64,000 nucleotides of DNA from Marinoscillum sp040222955 (lineage in GTDB: Bacteria; Bacteroidota; Bacteroidia; Cytophagales; Cyclobacteriaceae): the NCBI RefSeq assembly GCF_040222955.1, contig NZ_JAVKCA010000024.1, forward strand, positions 1-64,000, written 5' to 3'. The notes beneath the pieces are model-generated. The model had not been told where the DNA came from. It saw nothing but the letters and a program-made list of their open reading frames with translations, and ran no database searches. Below are positions 17,904 to 26,277 of this stretch, in pieces. Made by a program: the position numbers and the translations under genes. The stretch's first letter is position 1, and every line of letters begins with the position of its first letter.

Positions 17904-18242
17904 CCTGGCTTCATTTCATCCAATAACCAACCACCGGTACATATGACCAACAAAACAAATAAAGGAAATTCTCAATTCGAATCAAATCTTTCATTGTGAA
18001 TAACATATGCGTTACAATTGAGACAAAAAACTGTACTCTGTACTGAAGCTAGTCCCCGTCCCAGTTGATGCTTCCAGTGGTTTCAAAACGTTGATTCATT
18101 TTAAATAACCCAATCATATAGAAAGCTCTATTGCTATGTATATAAAGTTGTTTATGACAGTATTAAGAGACAATAATTATTTATCAACCTCAATTTCATT
18201 TGGTGAAAATTCAAATTACATTCACAAAATTTATATTGTACT
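17904..18242. other. Non-coding stretch with no identified feature
   Basis: About 340 bp of AT-rich sequence between the fibre-gene remnant and the lipoprotein gene at 18243. I see no convincing gene, RNA or repeat. It must contain the promoter of the plus-strand lipoprotein gene, but no clear TTTG/TAnnTTTG pair stands out. Confidence 0.4.
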
Positions 18243-18665
18243 ATGAAGACTCTTTTGGTTATTTGTATTGCGGGTGCGTTGGCTTTGAATGCTTGTACTA
18301 CGGAAATAATTGCGCCAGCAGGTTCTCCGGGACAGGATGGAATTGATGGGCGCGACGGGAACGCAAATGTTCAAATTACAATTCACGATGTGACTTGGTC
18401 TACGCCAGATACTGTAATTTGGGTTGCTGAAGTTCTGGAAGCAAACATCATGTTGGATATCTTGGAAAATGGAACTGTGCAAGTCTTTCTCTCAAATGAT
18501 AAAAAAAACTGGTTACAAATTCCGTTCACTTTTGACTCCTACCAATATTTGTTCTGGTACAATAAAGGAAAGGTTACCCTAAGAGCAAAAAATGGGGGTA
18601 AAATTATGCCGTCTAATAGATTATATAAACATGGGAAAATTGTAGTAATAGAAGGAACAATCTAG
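18243..18665 (+). CDS. Small lipoprotein with collagen-like linker
   Basis: A 140-residue protein with signal sequence and lipobox (AGALALNAC). A Gly-x-y stretch (GSPGQDGIDGRDGN) follows, then a beta-rich domain with NVQITIHDVTW, VWVAEV-type strands and a basic C-terminus. Collagen-like stalks followed by a beta domain occur in many Bacteroidota lipoproteins annotated as hypothetical. The function is unknown. It is the only plus-strand gene in the first 30 kb that looks intact, and it stands apart from the minus-strand operons. Confidence 0.75.
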   Translation: MKTLLVICIAGALALNACTTEIIAPAGSPGQDGIDGRDGNANVQITIHDVTWSTPDTVIWVAEVLEANIMLDILENGTVQVFLSNDKKNWLQIPFTFDSYQYLFWYNKGKVTLRAKNGGKIMPSNRLYKHGKIVVIEGTI

Positions 18666-18708
18666 TCTAGACAAGGCAATCTATCCCGCGGTATTGACTT
18701 ATGTGGGG

Positions 18709-19011
18709 TTAGTACTGTTTGGGTTCTTGTTTGACATGCCGAACTCTTAAGATCCTGATCTCTTTATCCGTATGTCTATAAACAACCCGATAAGAATGTT
18801 TTTCAAAAACCCGGTAGTTCCCTGAGTTATCATTCTTGAATTTATCAGGTGGGTACATTTCGGGATGATCAGCCAGCTTCTTAGTCTCCGTTAAAATCTC
18901 ATCCCTTACTTTCTTCGCATTATTTAGGGATTCTTCTTTTATCCGTTTGTATGCGTTTTTGAGTGAAGCTTCCGCCCCTTTATTCCATACCACAATTGGT
19001 TTTTTCACCAT
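18709..19011 (-). CDS. ParE/RelE-family toxin
   Basis: A 100-residue type II toxin of the ParE/RelE superfamily. Visible features are the N-terminal strand and helix with KGAEASLKNAYKRI, the central ADHPEMYPPDKFKND segment and the diagnostic C-terminal half YRVFEKHSYRVVYRHTDKEI, ending IRILRVRHVKQEP. R-V-x-Y-x-H and the final R-V-R-H-V-K-Q motif are typical of ParE-like proteins. Its start overlaps the antitoxin gene by 7 bp. Whether it poisons gyrase or cleaves mRNA cannot be told from sequence; ParE-like is the closer match. Confidence 0.85.
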   Translation of the reverse strand: MVKKPIVVWNKGAEASLKNAYKRIKEESLNNAKKVRDEILTETKKLADHPEMYPPDKFKNDNSGNYRVFEKHSYRVVYRHTDKEIRILRVRHVKQEPKQY

Positions 19012-19238
19012 GACTTGGATCGCACTTCAACTTCCTCCTGGGTATAAAATTCTTCTTTATCGATTGCTTGATCCGCATCGTCCAATTCTTTGTTGTACTG
19101 TTCTAAACTAATGTGCTCATGCTCCTCTTTCCACTTAGCAAGTTCTTTGATCAATGACTTATCATGAACAGTCGCCAGCCACTCCATCAATTCCAGTTTT
19201 AATGCCTGTGTTGTACTCATATCAAAAAGCTTTTTCAC
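19005..19238 (-). CDS. Antitoxin of the ParE/RelE pair
   Basis: A 77-residue acidic, helical protein encoded directly before the toxin and overlapping it by 7 bp, as usual for type II systems. It begins MSTTQALKLELMEWLATVHD and ends with an acidic, toxin-binding-type tail (DDADQAIDKEEFYTQEEVEV). This build matches the short antitoxins paired with ParE-like toxins in Bacteroidota, though I cannot name the DNA-binding fold. The pair lies between a lipoprotein gene and RAYT debris. Confidence 0.8.
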   Translation of the reverse strand: MKKLFDMSTTQALKLELMEWLATVHDKSLIKELAKWKEEHEHISLEQYNKELDDADQAIDKEEFYTQEEVEVRSKSW

Positions 19239-19394
19239 AAATTAACGATTTATTTGCATGATTTGATCCATAGAGAGACGATGATATTGCTCAACTTCCT
19301 CTGTTAGTCCCGATATTTCATTCTGAAAATAGCTTTATGAGTGGCTGAGACTGGTACCCTCCTCTGGCTTCAGTTTGAAACTGAAGCCGACTGA

Positions 19395-20345
19395 TTACAG
19401 GAACGCAACATTGAGTAGCCCTTTGGATCCAGCATAATCCATGGCACTGGAGTATGGATAATATTCAGCTTCGTATACCAGGCCCTCTGTCACCGGATTA
19501 TTATGGCTCAAGCAATATTTGTGTGGGTTAACACTATATAGTATATTTTGTAAAACCGATTAATACACTTGTGAATTCAGAAAAGTAAGGACGTAAAGGC
19601 GGGCGGGACATCCAAGCCTTGCCCGGCCGGGACAAGTGTGAATCATTTTGACTCCAACAATTTCCAAAAAAAACCAAACACTATGAGTCAAAATGATTTT
19701 TTGTGTGCGACCGGCTAGGTTGGTGCCTCTGTCATCTAACCAATTGTTTTCTTTGCCTAAGCGGCCCGACCTACGCGGCTCGGGGCAAGCAAAGAAAATG
19801 AAGGGTAAGTAGCCAATCAATTAGATTGAGGTATATTAAGGTTTCAGATCACTTCCTCACCATCCATCTTTAATGCAATCTCCCCACAGGAATTCTGCTT
19901 GATCCATTATTATGCAAATAGTCCAATCGTTGATCTTTCATCTCGTTGGTTGATAATTCAACCGGCCGATTATCTTGCTGCCAAAACTGATACTTTACAT
20001 TATTGCTATTCTTCTCTCCTGCCGATCGAAACAGCCACAGCATCCAATTTTTCCTGCTCTCCTGCAAGTTCTCCTCTATCTCTTTCAGTATTTTCTTGCT
20101 GGTAAATTTCTTAAAGTCCCTCAGGATCTCAGAGAGATTGCCACCTTCCTGAGCAGCAACGATGAGATGAACGTGATTGGACATCACACACCATGCATAC
20201 AAGATCAAACCCTTTTCGTTTTGACAATACCGTAAAGACTCCACAATTATATCTTTATACAATGGTCTGGATTCCACCCATTGAACAGTGCAAAGGTGAT
20301 AAAGTGGGGGGCCTTATGATCTGATATCGTGTACTTTGAAGGCAT
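19395..20345 (-). pseudogene. RAYT transposase (Y1/IS200-like HUH family), frameshifted and interrupted
   Basis: Reading starts at ATG 20345 with MPSKYTISDHKAPHFITF, the usual RAYT N-terminus. Near 20290 a frameshift is needed to enter the frame CTVQWVESRPLYKDIIVES. That frame holds the HUH motif (CVMSNHVHLIVAA), the RDFKKFTSKKIL helix, WQQDNRPVEL and the catalytic-tyrosine region QRLDYLHNN. There the frame is broken by the ~400-bp insertion 19506-19905. It resumes beyond it as NNPVTEGLVYEAEYYPYSS, then AMDYAGSKGLLNVAFL and stop (19395-19397). Removing the insertion and one 9-bp repeat restores LDYLHNN-PVTEGLVY. The gene is dead through both lesions. Confidence 0.85.
19497..19914. mobile_element. 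~400-bp non-autonomous insertion with 9-bp target duplication inside RAYT
   Basis: The 9-mer ATTATTATG occurs at 19497-19505 and 19906-19914, exactly where the RAYT reading frame is interrupted. The enclosed 400 bp (19506-19905) has similar ends in inverted orientation: GCTCAAGCAATATTTGTGTG on the left and, reverse-complemented on the right, GGATCAAGCAGAATTCCTGT. Inside are two strong inverted repeats, AATCATTTTGACTC/GAGTCAAAATGATT (19641-19654 and 19685-19698) and TTTTCTTTGC/GCAAAGAAAA (around 19748 and 19790). There is no transposase. The 86-codon frame inside is low-complexity and probably not a gene. This is a MITE by structure; the helper family is unknown. Confidence 0.7.
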
Positions 20346-20517
20346 TCACCAGGTTATTAAACCTGATTAAGATTTCCTTTTCCTCTGGCTGCAATTACTG
20401 AAGCTTCTATCCTCCTTATTTTGCCAGTTACAAACTGACCACTTATTTTTAGGCTTAAGTTACGCTCCGCTAAACTTAAGCCAGGGTGGGCTTCATACTT
20501 TTGTCTACTATTAATTT

Positions 20518-21231
20518 TCACTGATTTGGGGTATTCTCCAGATTCTTCTTTGATATAATGTATTCCCCCAATGAGTCATATTGATGTGCTATTTGCCACT
20601 TTCCTTCTTTAAACAACACACTATCCTTAATTGAACCATTAGAATAATTCCTAACAAACCACCCAATCCTATCACCATCCTCATATTCTCCAACCTCATC
20701 TATTGTACCATCTTCAAAGTAAACGGTGTATTTCCCATTTCTTAATTCACCCTCTCTTTCTTCATCTATGAACAACTTCCCGTTGGGGTGGTAAACCTTA
20801 AACCAAGTCTTCACACCATCCTGATAAGTTGTGGTTGTGTACAAATTACCCAAACTATCATACTCAATCAGATCTCCATCAATTTTTCCATTTAAATATT
20901 TGAAAGTCTTGTTCAAATTGCCATCATCAAAGAATATCTCTACTGGCCCTTCAAGAGTATCGTTTGAGTAGCCATATTTTCTTTTGACCATACCATTTGA
21001 ATAGTAATCAGTTGCATTACCATTAAGAAGCCCGTTCTGATAGTTTAGAGATCGCTTTAATTGACCTTCTTCATAGTATTCCTGGAACACGCCATGTAGC
21101 TTATCATCCTTGAGCTCCCCCTTAGCTAACAAATTACCATTCGGATAATGCTCTTCCTTGATCTCATATTTTGAACATGCCAAAACACCTAGTAGTATCA
21201 ATATTATGACAATAGATTTTCTATTTCCCAT
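20518..21231 (-). CDS. MORN-repeat lipoprotein, candidate immunity protein of RHS module 2
   Basis: A 237-residue predicted lipoprotein (IILILLGVLAC). The mature part is a run of about eight MORN-like repeats of the bacterial YwqK kind: YPNGNLLAKGELKDDKLHG, YYEEGQLKRSLNYQNGLLNG, YYSNGMVKRKYGYSNDTLEG, YHPNGKLFIDEEREGEL and so on. Such proteins are often annotated as YwqK-family antitoxins because they sit beside polymorphic toxins. Its ATG overlaps the end of the RHS gene by 11 bp. Position and family together support an immunity role for module 2. As in module 1, the protein is lipidated, so it would act in the envelope. Confidence 0.75.
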   Translation of the reverse strand: MGNRKSIVIILILLGVLACSKYEIKEEHYPNGNLLAKGELKDDKLHGVFQEYYEEGQLKRSLNYQNGLLNGNATDYYSNGMVKRKYGYSNDTLEGPVEIFFDDGNLNKTFKYLNGKIDGDLIEYDSLGNLYTTTTYQDGVKTWFKVYHPNGKLFIDEEREGELRNGKYTVYFEDGTIDEVGEYEDGDRIGWFVRNYSNGSIKDSVLFKEGKWQIAHQYDSLGEYIISKKNLENTPNQ

Positions 21232-24200
21232 TCTTCAAATAATAAGATGCAGAATCTGCGTCAAAATAATCAGATGTATCCCTCAAATGTCTGTAATACG
21301 GACGTCCTTTTTCCTGCGGATTCATCTCAATGCTATCTCCAAAGTTCGGAACATTGTGCCATTTTCCAGTGGGATAGCTACTTTTCACTACGCCATTTAC
21401 AACCTTGGTTGCAGTAGCCTGATCCATCACAATTTCAGTGACTTTACCTCCAAATTCAAATAAGTATATACCGTCTGATAAAAATCCGGCTAATTGCTTA
21501 ACTGTTGAATTTGGCATTGGGGTTCTACCATCCCATTTGAAGGTTTTGCCGTTTTCTCTGAAATCCACTAAACCCTCTGCAGGATCGATTATTGCATGTG
21601 ACGCCTTTCCTTTTCTCTGCAGAAAGATAGGTTCTCCTGTAAGTCCTCCAGATGAATTATAAAACTCAATTCCGCCCCCGGCTTCTGTCAAACGATAAAC
21701 CAGTTCATCAACCCAATTCCAAGCACTTCCTGAAACCTCAACCTCATCCAGGCAATTACCATCCTTACATGGATCGGTTCCTCCAGTATTCGCGTTATCA
21801 CCATTGCCATTAGCACTTCCAGCTATGTATGGAATGAAACCAAATTGCCTTTCAAACATATTCAAATAGTCCTTGACATCCCTTGCTGGATCACCTGTTT
21901 TTCCACCACCCTCGTTTGGATCGTCAGGAAACATTCCACTTGGGTCATTCAATCTTATCGGATTATTAAATGTGTAGTGATATGGCGTCCAACTATCCAT
22001 TGCTTCAGTTAATGGGTCAATTGTGCTAAACCTTCCCAAGGCCGCATCATACATTCGAGTATCAAAATCGAGCATTGCCCATTCCTTTTGTTCTTCCTTA
22101 TTTCCGAACTTATAAAGGTTTTCAGTCCCCGATGTGAAAGAGTTAAAGGTAAGCCCGAAGGGATAGTAATCATCTACCTGCATCACCTCAGACGCTACAT
22201 AGGAATGGGTGGTGGTGGAGGCAGAGTGAATGGCCAGCTTCACGTCATCAAAATACGCCATCCCCTGGGTACATTTTAGGCTCACATACAGGGTGCCATC
22301 ATCGGGTGCGGTAAGGCCGTTGGTGGTCCACTCCGCATAAGTGGGGGTAGCGGTGTAGAGGTTGTGATAGTCCTCCCGGGAGGCCAGTATGGTAGACTGC
22401 CCAGCCCCGTTCACTACTTTTAGTTCCATGTAAGCACGGTCTGTACTGTAGTACCTATTGCCATACCAGGCAGTGAAGTCTATCACATCGCCACTCTTTA
22501 CACTGTAGGTCTGGGTAAAGCCCCCCCCACCCGCCACCTGCAGGCTGGTGGGTGCAGAACGTACGTAGGTAGAAAATAAGTTGGAGGTATTATTCGCAGC
22601 ACCAGCAAAGGATGGATTTTCGTAAGCCGTGAAGTGATACTCATAGTTGAACTCCAGTGGCTCGGTGATGTCATAGGAAGCTTCAGTCACCCCGGGCCTG
22701 AAAGTGGACCTCACATTTCCCAGGTGATCTTTCAGGTCGTACTCATAGCCTCCTCCTCCAAAGCGGTATCGCCCTTCTGTATGCTGTAAAAACTGTAAAG
22801 TAGATGCAGATTCACCCACATCCTTGGTATACTGAAATCCACCCACATAGTCCATCTCCAAGCCAGTGTTGGTTTCCTTTCGCAGCTTCACGCCTCCACT
22901 ACTATAGGTATATTTCACCCACCTGCCATCTGAAAATGATACGGTCTGAGGCAGATTTAAGTAATTGTAACTGATCTCGGCTATCCCTTTGTTTTGGTCG
23001 CTGATCATGTTGCCGTTATGATCATAGGAGTATTCTGTGGTCATGCTAGCACCGTTCACAAAGCCATCCTCTACGGTCAGGCTTGCTCCATCCACAGCAT
23101 CTTGCACAGCCAGGAGCTGATTGCCATTTGCGTAAGTATACGTTAGGTTGTCAATGAGGCTATTGGCCCTTGATCTGCTAAGTCCCAGGATGTTTCCGTT
23201 GAGGTCATAGGATATGCTACCTACGCTAAAATGCCCGACATCCGGCATACCTGTATTGTACACGGCGCTGGTGAGTCGGTTGAGTTTATCATAGGTGAAT
23301 GTATACTTTTGGCTTTCCAGGCCGCCGGATACCGTACCGCTGGCCCAGCTCATTTCTCCAATATTTCCGTTCCAGAAACCGGCTGTTTCGTATCGGAGTT
23401 CCATTCCAAACCAATCATGTGGATCATTTACGACCGCACCACCATTGATGGTGGTGAGCCAGCCTCGCTCGTTGTATCTATAATCCACCTTTTGGGCATA
23501 TGTCGTTTGGCTGGTTGAATGTAAATCTTTCTGTACCATCTCACCTATTGCATTATAGTTGAGTTTTGACAGACTGATCACTCCTCCATCGTCTACCTGA
23601 TGATCTACCCTTAAGAGCCTATCCATGTGGTCATAAACATAGGTCTCTGAGGCTACTACCTCCAAAGGATCAGATAAATTGTGGGTAATCTCCATCTCTT
23701 CCAATCGGTCATGTACCTCGTTGCGATAGGTATTGGTAACCCTATCTACTTCCCCCAGATAATTATCTGATATCGAAGCGATCAGTCGGTATTTAGCATC
23801 AAAGTAGCTAACACTCTTCAGGAAAATATCTTCTTCCAAAACACGACTCATGCTTCCGGTAACCTGATCTGGTGCGAGAACCTGCCCGGCAGCATACTCA
23901 AAGTTCGGCCCCCATGAAAGATCTAAAAGAAAGTCATAGGTGTCGTAATATGTTACAGCATACACGTCTGTCGCCTGTATTTGTGGAAATGACAAATTGG
24001 TATAACCATAGCATGCGCTGGATCCGTCATACATCTCGTCAGAAGCTGCTTCCGCCAGAGTTCTCAGATCTTCCACACTCTCTGACAAACCGATCACACC
24101 AGTGAGTATTGGACGATTGTACTCATCATATTTGGTGAAGGACCACTGAGGAGTAGGCTGGATATTCTGAGTACTTGCATGAAAAAAGGAAGTCCCTAGT

Positions 24201-26272
24201 GCCTGAAACTCGAATGACGGGGACAAAATTAAGGAACCATTGTTGATCACCTGATAATTAGTTCCCTTATACTCGGTGATGGTTTTGGTCACGCCATTGA
24301 TCACTTCAGTGTTGGTCACAGAGCGTTGGTTTCCGTCCTGAGTGAGTACAAGTCTATCGCGCTCATCATAGATCATATACACCCAATCAGCTCCGGGTAC
24401 CTTTTTTTCAATCATTCGGTTATTCTTATCGTATTTGTACTGAAAAAACCATTGATCTCTGAATGATTGATTGTTGACTTCTGCCCAGGAGCCACTCATT
24501 AGGCTTACGGCTTGTGGAGGGATGACCAATGCGAGTTGATCATACTCATCATATACATAGTAAGTAAGCGCATAGCCGCTTTCAGTCTGCACCGCCTTCA
24601 CTCTTATGTTACCGCCAAAGTCTTTGTACTCCTTTGTGAGGTTTCCCTCCTCATCTGAGGTATTGGTTACCCACCACTCATTATCGAGTGCATTACCTAC
24701 TGTGACCATATAATCCACTTTGAGTAGTGTAAGGCGCTTAAGATTATCGGTGGCACTGTAAGGAAGATGAGTAAAGGTTGTTTCGCGGCCTTGTCCAATC
24801 ATCCATTTCCCTGAAGCGGCAGTTGCCTTGACCCTATTGAGTGGGGAGTTGTCATATACCGTATAGCTAAATGGATAGTCATTTGAAGCCATGTCCTCAT
24901 TGGGATTTTCGTAGAACTCCTGAAGGTCAAGAAAGGGGTCATTTTGTATAGCTCCAGAATTCGTAGATGACTCATAAGGCAGAAAGCCGCGGATCTCTCG
25001 ACCCACCTGGTCATACTCATGCACCTGTACCATATCACGAACATTTGGAGAAGCCTTCTTATTGATATTTTGGAAAGGCCTTCCCAAGCCATCGTAGCCC
25101 GCTATGGTCTTCACGACATCCTCAGGACTAGCCGCATTCAGGTTGGCAACCTCCGCTTCTGTTTTGTAACTATAGGTGATTACCTTGTTTAATTTCGAAT
25201 CAATCTGGCTGGTAAAGTCATAAATGGAAAGATCAGGCACTTGGACGGAGACTGCCTTACTAAAGCATCCACCGTAGACATTCCTTGACCTGATGTAATA
25301 TGTTTTGCCATATTCAGATTCTCCTAAAGTTAAGAAGTTTGCAGGTATGCTGACATCCTCAGATTTCGGATCAGTCATCCAAAAGTACTCATAGTTGGAG
25401 TCATTGGTATTCTGAGGATTTAGAGTAATACTACCGTTATTGTTCCTATAAGCTGTTGGTTGGTTAGGAATACTGTAATTTGGATTGCCCACGGAAATAG
25501 GTACATCCTGTGAATAATATGTGCCATCAGCTCGAAAGGCCGTTACCCGGATGGTGGTAGATTGTGTGATTTTCGGTGTGGTGTAAGTGGGGTTAACTGA
25601 GAGCAGTACCCCCGAACTTAAGTCTACCCAGGTATACGCTACAGAAGTAGGTTCATAAGCTGTGAGTGTGGTGGCGTTTCCATAGCATACCGAGAGGTCT
25701 CCAATTAATACAAATTCCTGAAAATCTATTTCCACAGTACCATATGCGTATTTTATTTCACCACAAGCATTGACCACCACTATTCGATATTCCCTGGGCT
25801 GCTGTATATTCAAGCCATTCGCTACAGAGAGTACCGTATTTGTGGTATTGATGCTTTGCCATGAATCCGAAGATCCCAGGGGTCGAGATTCCCACCGCTG
25901 AACACTCCCTGACACACCAGTGGCTACAAGTTGGGCACTATTATCATTCGGTTGGATAAAAATATTCTGAATCGTACCTGCCACATCTCTGGAGGAAACC
26001 GTTACTGTGGTAGAGACGGTGCCGCATGAGCAAGCAAAATCAATCCCGTATGTACCGGGAGTAGATCCCCAGGTCACAGTATTACCCGAAAAAGAATTAT
26101 TCCCACCAGCAACATACCCAAGTGAACACCCGGAAGCTCCGGTGACCCAATAAGTCACTGACTGTCCAGTACAAACATTGGTACTTCCTCCAATGAACGC
26201 ACCAGAGCACTGAGCGAATGAAATATTAGCCCCAGTGACAATAAAAATGAAAAAATAAGCTAAATATCTCAT
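21221..26272 (-). CDS. RHS-repeat protein (DUF6443 type) with Ig-like N-terminus and novel C-terminal domain
   Basis: A 1683-residue secreted protein. After the signal peptide (YFFIFIVTGANISFAQ) come about 330 residues of Ig/PKD-like domains (CTGQSVTYWVTGASGC, CYGNATTLTAYEPTSVAYTW), absent from the other RHS protein here. DUF6443 (TIAGYDGLGRPFQNINKKAS) and YD repeats follow. Between DHLGNVRSTF and DDYYPFGLTFNSF, where the other RHS protein has about 10 residues, this one carries about 170 extra residues (~1190-1360) that look like a carbohydrate-binding beta-sandwich. The RHS core ends TRMYDAALGRFSTIDP to NDPSGMF. The final ~210 residues (after DPCKDGNCLDEVEVSGSAWN) match no toxin family I recognise. 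The MORN lipoprotein gene overlaps its 3' end by 11 bp, and the partner gene ends 5 bp upstream. Confidence 0.85.
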   Translation of the reverse strand: MRYLAYFFIFIVTGANISFAQCSGAFIGGSTNVCTGQSVTYWVTGASGCSLGYVAGGNNSFSGNTVTWGSTPGTYGIDFACSCGTVSTTVTVSSRDVAGTIQNIFIQPNDNSAQLVATGVSGSVQRWESRPLGSSDSWQSINTTNTVLSVANGLNIQQPREYRIVVVNACGEIKYAYGTVEIDFQEFVLIGDLSVCYGNATTLTAYEPTSVAYTWVDLSSGVLLSVNPTYTTPKITQSTTIRVTAFRADGTYYSQDVPISVGNPNYSIPNQPTAYRNNNGSITLNPQNTNDSNYEYFWMTDPKSEDVSIPANFLTLGESEYGKTYYIRSRNVYGGCFSKAVSVQVPDLSIYDFTSQIDSKLNKVITYSYKTEAEVANLNAASPEDVVKTIAGYDGLGRPFQNINKKASPNVRDMVQVHEYDQVGREIRGFLPYESSTNSGAIQNDPFLDLQEFYENPNEDMASNDYPFSYTVYDNSPLNRVKATAASGKWMIGQGRETTFTHLPYSATDNLKRLTLLKVDYMVTVGNALDNEWWVTNTSDEEGNLTKEYKDFGGNIRVKAVQTESGYALTYYVYDEYDQLALVIPPQAVSLMSGSWAEVNNQSFRDQWFFQYKYDKNNRMIEKKVPGADWVYMIYDERDRLVLTQDGNQRSVTNTEVINGVTKTITEYKGTNYQVINNGSLILSPSFEFQALGTSFFHASTQNIQPTPQWSFTKYDEYNRPILTGVIGLSESVEDLRTLAEAASDEMYDGSSACYGYTNLSFPQIQATDVYAVTYYDTYDFLLDLSWGPNFEYAAGQVLAPDQVTGSMSRVLEEDIFLKSVSYFDAKYRLIASISDNYLGEVDRVTNTYRNEVHDRLEEMEITHNLSDPLEVVASETYVYDHMDRLLRVDHQVDDGGVISLSKLNYNAIGEMVQKDLHSTSQTTYAQKVDYRYNERGWLTTINGGAVVNDPHDWFGMELRYETAGFWNGNIGEMSWASGTVSGGLESQKYTFTYDKLNRLTSAVYNTGMPDVGHFSVGSISYDLNGNILGLSRSRANSLIDNLTYTYANGNQLLAVQDAVDGASLTVEDGFVNGASMTTEYSYDHNGNMISDQNKGIAEISYNYLNLPQTVSFSDGRWVKYTYSSGGVKLRKETNTGLEMDYVGGFQYTKDVGESASTLQFLQHTEGRYRFGGGGYEYDLKDHLGNVRSTFRPGVTEASYDITEPLEFNYEYHFTAYENPSFAGAANNTSNLFSTYVRSAPTSLQVAGGGGFTQTYSVKSGDVIDFTAWYGNRYYSTDRAYMELKVVNGAGQSTILASREDYHNLYTATPTYAEWTTNGLTAPDDGTLYVSLKCTQGMAYFDDVKLAIHSASTTTHSYVASEVMQVDDYYPFGLTFNSFTSGTENLYKFGNKEEQKEWAMLDFDTRMYDAALGRFSTIDPLTEAMDSWTPYHYTFNNPIRLNDPSGMFPDDPNEGGGKTGDPARDVKDYLNMFERQFGFIPYIAGSANGNGDNANTGGTDPCKDGNCLDEVEVSGSAWNWVDELVYRLTEAGGGIEFYNSSGGLTGEPIFLQRKGKASHAIIDPAEGLVDFRENGKTFKWDGRTPMPNSTVKQLAGFLSDGIYLFEFGGKVTEIVMDQATATKVVNGVVKSSYPTGKWHNVPNFGDSIEMNPQEKGRPYYRHLRDTSDYFDADSASYYLKNGK

Positions 26273-26277
26273 GACAA

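Larger units (their letters stand above)
19357..20486 (-). mobile_element. RAYT (REP-associated tyrosine transposase) element, inactivated
   Basis: The element is bounded by two different hairpins: a near-perfect palindrome GGCTTCAG-TTTGAAA-CTGAAGCC (19366-19388) after the transposase stop, and 10-bp arms GGCTTAAGTT/AACTTAAGCC (20452-20461 and 20473-20482) upstream of its start. Both ends recur at 458-721 and a part of one end at 16665-16709. The transposase inside is frameshifted and interrupted. REP-like hairpins beside a Y1-type transposase are the hallmark of RAYT systems, and here the repeats and the gene lie together. Confidence 0.8.

Noticed and set aside
19560..19820. 86-codon frame on the minus strand
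   Set aside because: It lies wholly inside the 400-bp MITE and spans its two hairpin stems; it is more likely a by-product of the repeat than a protein gene.
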